Source of the DNA: Marinosulfonomonas sp.
Lineage (GTDB): Bacteria; Pseudomonadota; Alphaproteobacteria; Rhodobacterales; Rhodobacteraceae
Assembly (NCBI GenBank): GCA_022712735.1
Contig: JAFLKA010000202.1
Span: 1-7,988, forward strand
Reading direction: 5' to 3'
Length of the DNA stretch: 7,988 bases
Part shown: positions 1 through 4,988 of the stretch, piece by piece
Layout of the letters: every line of letters starts with the position of its first letter
Numbering within the stretch: position 1 is the stretch's first letter
Notes under the pieces: model-generated
What the model was told of the DNA's origin: nothing
Databases searched by the model: none
What the model saw: the letters and a program-made list of their open reading frames with translations, nothing else
Made by a program: the position numbers and the translations under genes

Positions 1-1
1 C

Positions 2-1075
2 TCGCGGTTTGCGGGCTCAAAGGATCGTGCGGCAGTGCGGGACCATGTGTTTTCAGCGCTGCGGTGCAAGCGGTCTTATGCGGAGCTGGGCGGGGCCGAG
101 ACAGGTCGCGGGATTGTGCTGGGGTTGTTGCGCGCGCTTGGGGTGCCGCCTGTTGATATGTTTACCGGAGAGGGGCATGCGCCAACGCCAATGAGTGATG
201 AGGAGGCCACGTATAGCGCCACACCGACGGGCAACGTCGCACTGGACTGCCCCGACTGGATTGCACCCGCTTTGCAGGCCAGCCTTGGTGATGATTTCGA
301 GGCTGTGTGCCATGCGCTCCAGCATCGCGCGCCTTTGTTTTTACGGGTAAACACGCAGAAAACCTCGCGCGATCAGGCGATAGAGGCGCTGGCTGTCGAG
401 AATATTACCGCCACGGCGCATCCTCTGTCGCCCACAGCATTAGAGGTCACCGAAAACCCGCGTCGCGTGCATCTGAGTGCGCCCTACAATGATGGCTGGG
501 TCGAGCTGCAGGACGCTGCCTCGCAAGCCGTGGTGGACCTGTTGCCGTTGCAGCCAGACACCCGCGTGCTGGATTATTGCGCGGGCGGGGGGGGCAAGGT
601 TTTGGCAATGGCGGCGCGGGTTCCGGCACAGTATTTCGCCCATGACGCCAACCCGCAGCGGATGCAGGATTTAGAGGCGCGGGCGGATCGGGCAGGGGCC
701 AGCATTACTGTGCTTGAGCCAGAGGATTTGGCGGGGGATGTGACAGAGGGTGGGCCCTTTGATCTGGTGCTGTGCGATGTGCCCTGTTCGGGCAGCGGGG
801 CGTGGCGCCGCTCGCCTGCGGGCAAGTGGGGGTTTGATCAGGAACAGCTGGATGATCTGCGCCAGACCCAGCTGGAAATTCTGGATGTGGCGGCGGATTT
901 GGTCGCGCCAAACGGGGTGCTGGCCTATACGACATGTTCCTTGCTGGATGCTGAAAATTCCGAGCAAATCACCCAGTTTCTGGCCGCCCATTCTGACTGG
1001 AAATGCACCGCACAACACCGCTTTACGCCGCTTGACGGCGGTGACGGGTTTTTCTGCGCACTATTGACGCGATAG
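2..1075 (+). CDS. rsmB: RsmB/NOP-family rRNA (cytosine-C5) methyltransferase, 5'-truncated by window edge
   Basis: This is a SAM-dependent RNA m5C methyltransferase; RsmB-type members methylate 16S rRNA, using one cysteine as nucleophile and a second for release. The frame is open from base 2, and the codons before the GTG at 35 read SRFAGSKDRAAVRDHVFSAL, typical of the N-terminal NusB-like/RNA-binding part of alphaproteobacterial members. GTG 35 is therefore an internal Val and the real start lies upstream, probably some tens of residues away. Visible motifs are LFLRVNT (335-355), SAM motif I VLDYCAGGGGK (566-598), motif IV DVPCSGSGAWRR (776-811, Cys codon 785-787) and motif VI TTCS (Cys codon 935-937). 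Both cysteines are present. A run of eight G at 587-594 encodes the glycine-rich loop. The stop is TAG 1073-1075. The family is secure; assignment to RsmB itself rather than a paralogous m5C methyltransferase is less so. Confidence 0.9.
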   Translation, partial: SRFAGSKDRAAVRDHVFSALRCKRSYAELGGAETGRGIVLGLLRALGVPPVDMFTGEGHAPTPMSDEEATYSATPTGNVALDCPDWIAPALQASLGDDFEAVCHALQHRAPLFLRVNTQKTSRDQAIEALAVENITATAHPLSPTALEVTENPRRVHLSAPYNDGWVELQDAASQAVVDLLPLQPDTRVLDYCAGGGGKVLAMAARVPAQYFAHDANPQRMQDLEARADRAGASITVLEPEDLAGDVTEGGPFDLVLCDVPCSGSGAWRRSPAGKWGFDQEQLDDLRQTQLEILDVAADLVAPNGVLAYTTCSLLDAENSEQITQFLAAHSDWKCTAQHRFTPLDGGDGFFCALLTR

Positions 1076-1129
1076 AATAACCCTGCATAATCAACCGGTA
1101 GTTGTGAAATTTGGTTTTCTGACCCGAAT

Positions 1130-1145
1130 TTAATGTGCGCTTAAC
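1130..1145 (+). promoter_or_regulatory. Putative CtrA-binding site (TTAA-N7-TTAAC) upstream of cckA
   Basis: The sequence TTAATGTGCGCTTAAC has the two TTAA half-sites at exactly seven bases' separation plus the trailing C of the full CtrA consensus. It ends 51 bases before the cckA GTG. CtrA is the response regulator ultimately phosphorylated through CckA and ChpT, so this would be a feedback site. The sequence alone does not tell activation from repression. The motif match is direct; binding is inferred. Confidence 0.65.
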
Positions 1146-1184
1146 ACTTTAGAGCCGAAATAGAGGAACCACGAATCAATAAGC

Positions 1185-1189
1185 GGGGA
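1185..1189 (+). promoter_or_regulatory. Ribosome binding site for cckA
   Basis: GGGGA lies seven bases before GTG 1197 and supports that start over the in-frame ATG codons at 1239 and 1242, which have no purine-rich sequence at a suitable distance. Confidence 0.5.
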
Positions 1190-1196
1190 TCTCTCT

Positions 1197-3503
1197 GTGG
1201 CTCACTCGGCACAGGCATTAAATAATTTGAGCAACAGCATGATGCTGCTGTCGCCCAAGGTGATTTACCTTGGGATGTTTGGCTTTGTGCTGCTGGCGGC
1301 GGCGATCTATGTACCTGATCCGGTGTTCGGGGTTTTGCTGATGGCCAGCGGTATGACGCTGGCGTTCGTGTCTGTCATTGTGCGGGGGCTGTATTATCTG
1401 AACACACGGCGGCAACACGCGATTTATCGCAGTGTTTCGGATTTTGTGGCTCATGATGCCTCGCCCAGCTTCGTTACGGATGGCGATGGCGAAATCGGCT
1501 ATTTGAATGCGGCGGCGCAGGAGCGGTTTTCCGATTGCTGCGGGAAATCATTGGCGCATGCGTTGCGCGATATGTTTGCCAACCCTTCAGCGGTTCTGTT
1601 CCGGATGCAGAATAGAGCACAGGCGGCAGGGGCTGCCCGCGAAGATGTGGTGACGCGGCGCGGGCATATTCGCTTGGCGGTTCATCAGCTTGATGCGGGC
1701 GGGTTCCTGTGGCGGCTCGAGGATATGGGCGAACGTGCTACCAATAGCCGTGGGGCCGAGGGGCTGAGCCTGCCGATGTTGACGGCATCGAAATCCGGCA
1801 CGGTCCTGTTTATGAATGATGCAATGCGTCGGCTGCTGGGCGGGCGGGTAAAAACGCTGGATCGGGTGTTTAACGATTTGCCGCTGAACAGTGGTCAGGA
1901 ACATGATGTTGCCGGCAAAGACGGCACTGTGCGCAGTATTGTTGCCGAACTGGAAGGGGCCGGTGGACGGCGCGAGATTTATTTGCTACCGGGGGCTTTG
2001 ACCGGCAAGCAAATTAATGGCAGCCAATTTTTTGACAGCCTACCCGTGCCGATGATTAAAATTGCGCCGACGGGGCAGGTGGTTCAGGCAACCCGTCTGG
2101 CGCGGGGCTTGTTGAACGACCCGATTGATGGTGCAACCAATCTAGGTGATTTGGTTGAGGGGTTGGGCCGTTCCGTTGTTGACTGGATCGCGGATGCTGC
2201 TGTTGGGCGGGGGGGGGCGCAGCCCGAAGTTTTACGGGCGCGGAAATCCGATAAAGAAGTTTATGTGAAAATATCGCTTAGCCGGATCGAGGAAAATGGT
2301 GCGCCGTTGCTGATTGCGGTCCTGAATGACGCGACCGAGCTGAAAACGCTAGAGGCGCAGTTTGTTCAGAGCCAGAAAATGCAGGCCATCGACCAATTGG
2401 CTGGCGGTGTGGCCCATGATTTCAACAATCTGCTGACCGCGATTTCGGGGCATTGTGATCTGCTGTTATTGCGCCATGATCAGGGCGATACAGATTACGG
2501 TGATTTGGTCCAGATCAATCAGAATGCAAACCGTGCAGCCAGCCTTGTCGGTCAGTTATTGGCCTTTTCCCGCAAGCAGAACCTACAACCCGAAGTGCTG
2601 GACTTGCGCGATACACTGTCCGAATTAACCCATCTGTTAAATCGTCTGGTGGGTGAAAAGGTGACGCTGTCTTTGTCGCATGATCCTGGGTTGCGGCCAA
2701 TCCGTGCGGATAAAAGGCAGTTGGAACAGGTTTTGATGAATCTGGTTGTAAATGCCCGCGATGCCATGCCCGAAGGGGGCGAGATCAGAATTGAAACGGC
2801 GGGTGTAACCTTGTCGAAAGACTTGGAACGGGACCGGGCTCGTGTTCCGGCCGGGGAATATGTTGTGGTGAAAGTCAGTGACAAGGGCACAGGTATTCCC
2901 TCGGACAAACTACATAAAATATTTGAGCCTTTCTATACCACTAAAGCTGTTGGCAAGGGTACGGGGCTTGGGCTGTCAACGGCTTATGGAATCGTTAAAC
3001 AGTCTGGCGGGTTTATCTTTGTTGATAGTGCGCCAGGGAGCGGCACTTGTTTTTCCCTGTATTTCCCCGCGCATGACAAAGTTATTGAAAAGGCGAGCAG
3101 TGCGCCTGTTGAAAAAGTAAAATTGACAGGCAAACAGGGGGAGGGTGTTATCCTATTGGTTGAGGATGAGGCCCCCGTGCGGGCGTTTGCCTCCCGCGCC
3201 TTGCGGTTGCGGGGATATACCGTTCTTGAGGCCGAGAGTGCGGAGGATGCTTTGAAAACACTGGAGGACGAGGCGCTGATTGTTGATGTGTTCGTCACTG
3301 ATGTGATCATGCCCGGTATGGATGGGCCAAGCTGGGTGAAAAAAGCGATGGTTGAGCGGCCGGATGTGAAGGTAATCTTTGTGTCTGGATATGCCCAAGA
3401 GGATGTAGTCGACCATCAGGCAAAGATTCCCAATTCAGTATTTTTGCCTAAACCGTTTTCCTTGAGTGATCTGACAAATACAGTGCAGCGTCAGTTTCAC
3501 TAG
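1197..3503 (+). CDS. cckA: Hybrid sensor histidine kinase CckA
   Basis: This 768-residue inner-membrane hybrid kinase feeds phosphate from its His to its own receiver Asp and on to ChpT and CtrA. In Rhodobacteraceae this relay controls motility, gene transfer agent production and related traits. Two hydrophobic segments near residues 21-39 and 43-65 anchor it. Residues about 80-385 are a sensory region with probably two or three PAS-like folds. HisKA follows with [20 protein letters not shown] (phosphoacceptor His407). The ATPase domain has the N box NLVVNARDA (Asn519), SDKGTGIP (561-568), FEPFYTTK (576-583) and GKGTGLGLS (586-594). The receiver domain has VEDE (655-658), [10 protein letters not shown] (Asp702) and PKPFS (Lys752). 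Every catalytic residue expected is present. The [11 protein letters not shown] H box and receiver fusion are typical of CckA. The GTG start is chosen on its RBS spacing. Oddity: a run of nine G at 2209-2217 (codons 338-341). Confidence 0.95.
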   Translation: MAHSAQALNNLSNSMMLLSPKVIYLGMFGFVLLAAAIYVPDPVFGVLLMASGMTLAFVSVIVRGLYYLNTRRQHAIYRSVSDFVAHDASPSFVTDGDGEIGYLNAAAQERFSDCCGKSLAHALRDMFANPSAVLFRMQNRAQAAGAAREDVVTRRGHIRLAVHQLDAGGFLWRLEDMGERATNSRGAEGLSLPMLTASKSGTVLFMNDAMRRLLGGRVKTLDRVFNDLPLNSGQEHDVAGKDGTVRSIVAELEGAGGRREIYLLPGALTGKQINGSQFFDSLPVPMIKIAPTGQVVQATRLARGLLNDPIDGATNLGDLVEGLGRSVVDWIADAAVGRGGAQPEVLRARKSDKEVYVKISLSRIEENGAPLLIAVLNDATELKTLEAQFVQSQKMQAIDQLAGGVAHDFNNLLTAISGHCDLLLLRHDQGDTDYGDLVQINQNANRAASLVGQLLAFSRKQNLQPEVLDLRDTLSELTHLLNRLVGEKVTLSLSHDPGLRPIRADKRQLEQVLMNLVVNARDAMPEGGEIRIETAGVTLSKDLERDRARVPAGEYVVVKVSDKGTGIPSDKLHKIFEPFYTTKAVGKGTGLGLSTAYGIVKQSGGFIFVDSAPGSGTCFSLYFPAHDKVIEKASSAPVEKVKLTGKQGEGVILLVEDEAPVRAFASRALRLRGYTVLEAESAEDALKTLEDEALIVDVFVTDVIMPGMDGPSWVKKAMVERPDVKVIFVSGYAQEDVVDHQAKIPNSVFLPKPFSLSDLTNTVQRQFH

Positions 3504-3517
3504 GTGGTCTTTTTGGG

Positions 3518-3540
3518 GAGAGTCATCGGGTATGACTTTT
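3518..3540 (+). terminator. Weak intrinsic terminator candidate after cckA
   Basis: AGTCAT (3521-3526) pairs with ATGACT (3532-3537) across a five-base CGGGT loop. G-U and A-U pairs can extend the stem with the following TTT. The stem starts 14 bases after the cckA stop. Its low G+C and very short T-run make it weak, so some readthrough toward recA is likely if it acts at all. Confidence 0.4.
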
Positions 3541-3564
3541 AGTTATCGTGCTAGAGTCTGAAAA

Positions 3565-3577
3565 TATCAAGTAATTA
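3565..3577 (+). promoter_or_regulatory. IHF-like site upstream of recA
   Basis: TATCAAGTAATTA fits the IHF consensus WATCAANNNNTTR at every specified position and follows an A-tract (3561-3564), as good IHF sites often do. It lies about 85-135 bases upstream of the recA promoter candidates, where a bend could act. The match is seen directly; function is inferred. Confidence 0.35.
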
Positions 3578-3649
3578 CAAATGGATATTTACCGATGATG
3601 ATGTGGGATAATGAATTTTCACTTGATAACCAGTCCTTAACTTCTTTAA

Positions 3650-3678
3650 CTGAAACTTGATTTATGAAAATTTATATT
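3650..3678 (+). promoter_or_regulatory. Candidate distal recA promoter
   Basis: CTGAAA (3650-3655, four of six to TTGACA) is separated by 17 bases from TATATT (3673-3678, five of six to TATAAT). Transcription would begin near 3685, inside the first LexA-type box, so LexA could block it. Confidence 0.3.
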
Positions 3679-3705
3679 GAAATGTTCTCTTTTTGATCTC
3701 ATAAG
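3677..3705 (+). promoter_or_regulatory. Candidate proximal recA promoter
   Basis: TTGAAA (3677-3682, five of six to TTGACA) is separated by 17 bases from CATAAG (3700-3705, four of six to TATAAT). The first LexA-type box fills the spacer and the second would sit at the start of transcription near 3712. That is a sensible repressor layout, but the -10 is poor. Confidence 0.35.
3684..3698 (+). promoter_or_regulatory. LexA (SOS) box 1, GTTC-N7-GATC
   Basis: GTTCTCTTTTTGATC is an exact GTTC-N7-GATC, the form described as the SOS box of Rhodobacter sphaeroides. It lies in the spacer of the proximal recA promoter candidate and is consistent with LexA repression of recA relieved by DNA damage. Confidence 0.65.
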
Positions 3706-3712
3706 GAAATGA

Positions 3713-3727
3713 GAACATGAGGTGAAC
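3713..3727 (-). promoter_or_regulatory. LexA (SOS) box 2, GAAC-N7-GAAC
   Basis: GAACATGAGGTGAAC is an exact GAAC-N7-GAAC direct repeat, which reads GTTC-N7-GTTC on the minus strand, the general alphaproteobacterial LexA consensus. Its centre is 29 bp from that of box 1 and it points the opposite way. It ends 50 bases before the recA ATG, in or next to the likely transcription start. Confidence 0.7.
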
Positions 3728-3740
3728 ATACTAGAGATTG

Positions 3741-3754
3741 CCGCGTTAGCGCGG
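3741..3754 (+). other. Small GC-rich hairpin in recA leader
   Basis: CCGCG-TTAG-CGCGG forms a perfect five-pair G/C stem with a four-base loop, in an otherwise AT-rich leader, ending nine bases before the Shine-Dalgarno sequence. It has no T-run and so is not a terminator. It may stabilise the mRNA or affect ribosome access, but no function can be read from the sequence. Confidence 0.35.
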
Positions 3755-3763
3755 TTATGAAAT

Positions 3764-3769
3764 AAGGGA
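3764..3769 (+). promoter_or_regulatory. Ribosome binding site for recA
   Basis: AAGGGA lies eight bases before ATG 3778 and supports that start over the in-frame ATG at 3802. Confidence 0.6.
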
Positions 3770-3777
3770 CGGGAACA

Positions 3778-4863
3778 ATGGCAACAGCAGATCTTTTGAA
3801 AATGAGTGACAAGCGCGATACCGACAAACAAAAGGCGCTCGATTCAGCGCTGGCCCAGATTGAACGACAGTTTGGCAAGGGCTCGATTATGAAACTGGGT
3901 CAAGAGGGGGCGGTGCAGAAAATCGAGGCAACCTCGACCGGATCACTCGGGCTTGATATTGCCCTTGGTATTGGCGGCATCCCGAAAGGGCGGGTTATTG
4001 AAATCTATGGCCCAGAATCTTCGGGCAAGACCACGTTGGCGTTGCACTGCGTGGCCGAGGCCCAAAAAGCCGGCGGCGTTTGCGCCTTTATCGATGCAGA
4101 ACATGCGCTGGATCCGCTTTATGCCAAAAATCTGGGGGCCAACACGGACGATCTGTTGATCTCGCAGCCCGATACGGGCGAACAGGCTCTGGAAATCACC
4201 GACACACTGGTGCGCTCGGGTGCCGTGAGTATGATTGTCATCGACTCGGTTGCGGCGCTGATACCCAAGTCGGAACTGGAAGGTGATATGGGCGATGCCA
4301 GTGTTGGTGTTCATGCCCGTTTGATGAGCCAGGCGATGCGCAAACTAACCAGCTCGATTTCGAAGTCAGGCTGTACGGTAATCTTTATCAACCAGATCCG
4401 GATGAAAATCGGCGTGATGTTCGGCAGCCCAGAAACCACAACCGGCGGCAACGCGCTGAAATTCTACGCTTCGGTTCGTCTGGACATCCGCCGCATCGGG
4501 GCGCTGAAGGACCGCGAAGAAATTGTTGGCAACGCAACCCGCGTGAAAGTAGTGAAGAACAAAGTGGCGCCGCCGTTCAAACAGGTTGAATTCGACATCA
4601 TGTATGGCGAAGGCATTTCTAAAATGGGCGAATTGCTGGACCTTGGGGTTAAGGGAGGCATCGTGGACAAATCTGGCTCGTGGTTTTCCTATGGGGATGA
4701 GCGCATCGGGCAGGGCCGCGAAAATGCCAAAACCTTCCTGAAGGAAAACAGCAGGATGGCCTATGAGATCGAGGATAAAATCCGCGCTGCACATGGGCTT
4801 GATTTTGATATGCCCGAAATCCCTGCCGAACCTTCCGGTGGCGAGGATGTGCTGGAGGCCTGA
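3778..4863 (+). CDS. recA: Recombinase RecA
   Basis: RecA is a cytoplasmic ATP-dependent recombinase that forms filaments on single-stranded DNA, performs strand exchange and triggers LexA self-cleavage in the SOS response. The 361-residue protein is of normal length. Visible parts are the N-terminal polymerisation helix ([20 protein letters not shown], from residue 17), Walker A GPESSGKT (78-85), catalytic Glu108 in FIDAEHA, Walker B MIVID (Asp156), loop L1 ELEGDMGD (166-173), FINQIR (203-208), loop L2 [15 protein letters not shown] (215-229) and a short acidic C-tail. All key residues are intact. The start MATADLL agrees with Rhodobacteraceae RecA and has a good RBS. Two LexA-type boxes in the promoter region imply SOS induction. 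A terminator-like hairpin follows 23 bases after the stop, so recA is probably monocistronic. Confidence 0.99.
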   Translation: MATADLLKMSDKRDTDKQKALDSALAQIERQFGKGSIMKLGQEGAVQKIEATSTGSLGLDIALGIGGIPKGRVIEIYGPESSGKTTLALHCVAEAQKAGGVCAFIDAEHALDPLYAKNLGANTDDLLISQPDTGEQALEITDTLVRSGAVSMIVIDSVAALIPKSELEGDMGDASVGVHARLMSQAMRKLTSSISKSGCTVIFINQIRMKIGVMFGSPETTTGGNALKFYASVRLDIRRIGALKDREEIVGNATRVKVVKNKVAPPFKQVEFDIMYGEGISKMGELLDLGVKGGIVDKSGSWFSYGDERIGQGRENAKTFLKENSRMAYEIEDKIRAAHGLDFDMPEIPAEPSGGEDVLEA

Positions 4864-4886
4864 TCCGGAAAATAGAATGCAGATGT

Positions 4887-4914
4887 GGGCCGCAGGCAAT
4901 ATGCCTTGCGGCCC
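4887..4914 (+). terminator. Intrinsic terminator after recA
   Basis: GGGCCGCAGGCA (4887-4898) pairs with TGCCTTGCGGCCC (4902-4914) across a three-base loop, with one bulged T in the right arm. The twelve-pair stem is G/C-rich and sits 23 bases beyond the recA stop. The T-run is poor (TTATCGTT), so termination may be partial, but stem strength and position fit a terminator. Confidence 0.7.
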
Positions 4915-4920
4915 TTATCG

Positions 4921-4950
4921 TTGTGGACAGGCGCGACTGGCGGGGATAAA
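4921..4950 (+). promoter_or_regulatory. Weak promoter candidate for alaS
   Basis: TTGTGG (4921-4926) and GATAAA (4945-4950) are 18 bases apart, three of six and four of six to the sigma-70 hexamers. A promoter is expected here because a terminator-like hairpin separates recA from alaS, but the match is weak. Confidence 0.25.
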
Positions 4951-4963
4951 CGGGTCTGACCCG
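4951..4963. repeat. 13-bp palindrome in the alaS leader
   Basis: CGGGTC-t-GACCCG is a perfect six-base inverted repeat around one base, starting directly after the -10-like hexamer and ending 25 bases before the alaS ATG. In RNA it would fold as a five-pair stem with a CTG loop, followed five bases later by TTTTT (4969-4973). It could be an operator, a weak attenuator or incidental. E. coli AlaRS is known to bind a palindrome at its own promoter, but no sequence similarity is claimed. Confidence 0.35.
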
Positions 4964-4976
4964 AAGAATTTTTCCC

Positions 4977-4982
4977 AAAGAG
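4977..4982 (+). promoter_or_regulatory. Ribosome binding site for alaS
   Basis: AAAGAG lies six bases before ATG 4989. It is a modest Shine-Dalgarno match at normal spacing and agrees with the family's usual N-terminus. Confidence 0.4.
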
Positions 4983-4988
4983 CCAGAT

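Larger units (their letters stand above)
1076..1196. other. Regulatory intergenic region upstream of cckA
   Basis: This 121-base gap has no plausible gene. It holds a perfect CtrA-type box (1130-1145) and a Shine-Dalgarno-like GGGGA (1185-1189). No convincing terminator follows the methyltransferase gene: the only inverted repeat, CAAC-cggta-GTTG at 1092-1104, has a four-pair stem and no T-run, so readthrough into cckA is possible. TTTAAT at 1129-1134 resembles a -10 element and would overlap the CtrA box, but no good -35 lies at normal spacing. I therefore do not assign a promoter. Confidence 0.7.
3504..3777. other. AT-rich regulatory intergenic region between cckA and recA
   Basis: This 274-base gap is clearly richer in A/T than the flanking genes. 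No reading frame looks coding; a minus-strand frame across 3646-3831 runs through the operators and into recA and has no recognisable protein features. Listed separately are a weak terminator, an IHF-like site, two promoter candidates, two LexA-type boxes, a leader hairpin and the recA RBS. I see nothing further in it. Confidence 0.75.

Noticed and set aside
1026..1053. Hairpin CGCCG-cttga-CGGCG with a T-run further on, near the end of the methyltransferase gene
   Set aside because: It lies inside the coding sequence, and the T-run is about eight bases beyond the stem. Codon constraint explains it better than termination.
1092..1104. CAAC-cggta-GTTG inverted repeat as a terminator for the methyltransferase gene
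   Set aside because: The stem is only four pairs and the following sequence has no proper T-run.
1166..1180. Possible LexA box upstream of cckA (GAAC then seven bases)
   Set aside because: The second half reads CAAT, matching GAAC at only two of four positions. No other GTTC/GAAC pair with correct spacing was found in 1076-1196.
3646..3831. Minus-strand open frame across the recA promoter and 5' end
   Set aside because: It runs over the LexA boxes and recA RBS and is rich in His, Cys, Phe and Ser with no recognisable family. It is a chance frame.
4366..4899. Minus-strand open frame of 177 codons opposite the end of recA
   Set aside because: It overlaps a fully conserved recA and the terminator hairpin and has no domain signature.
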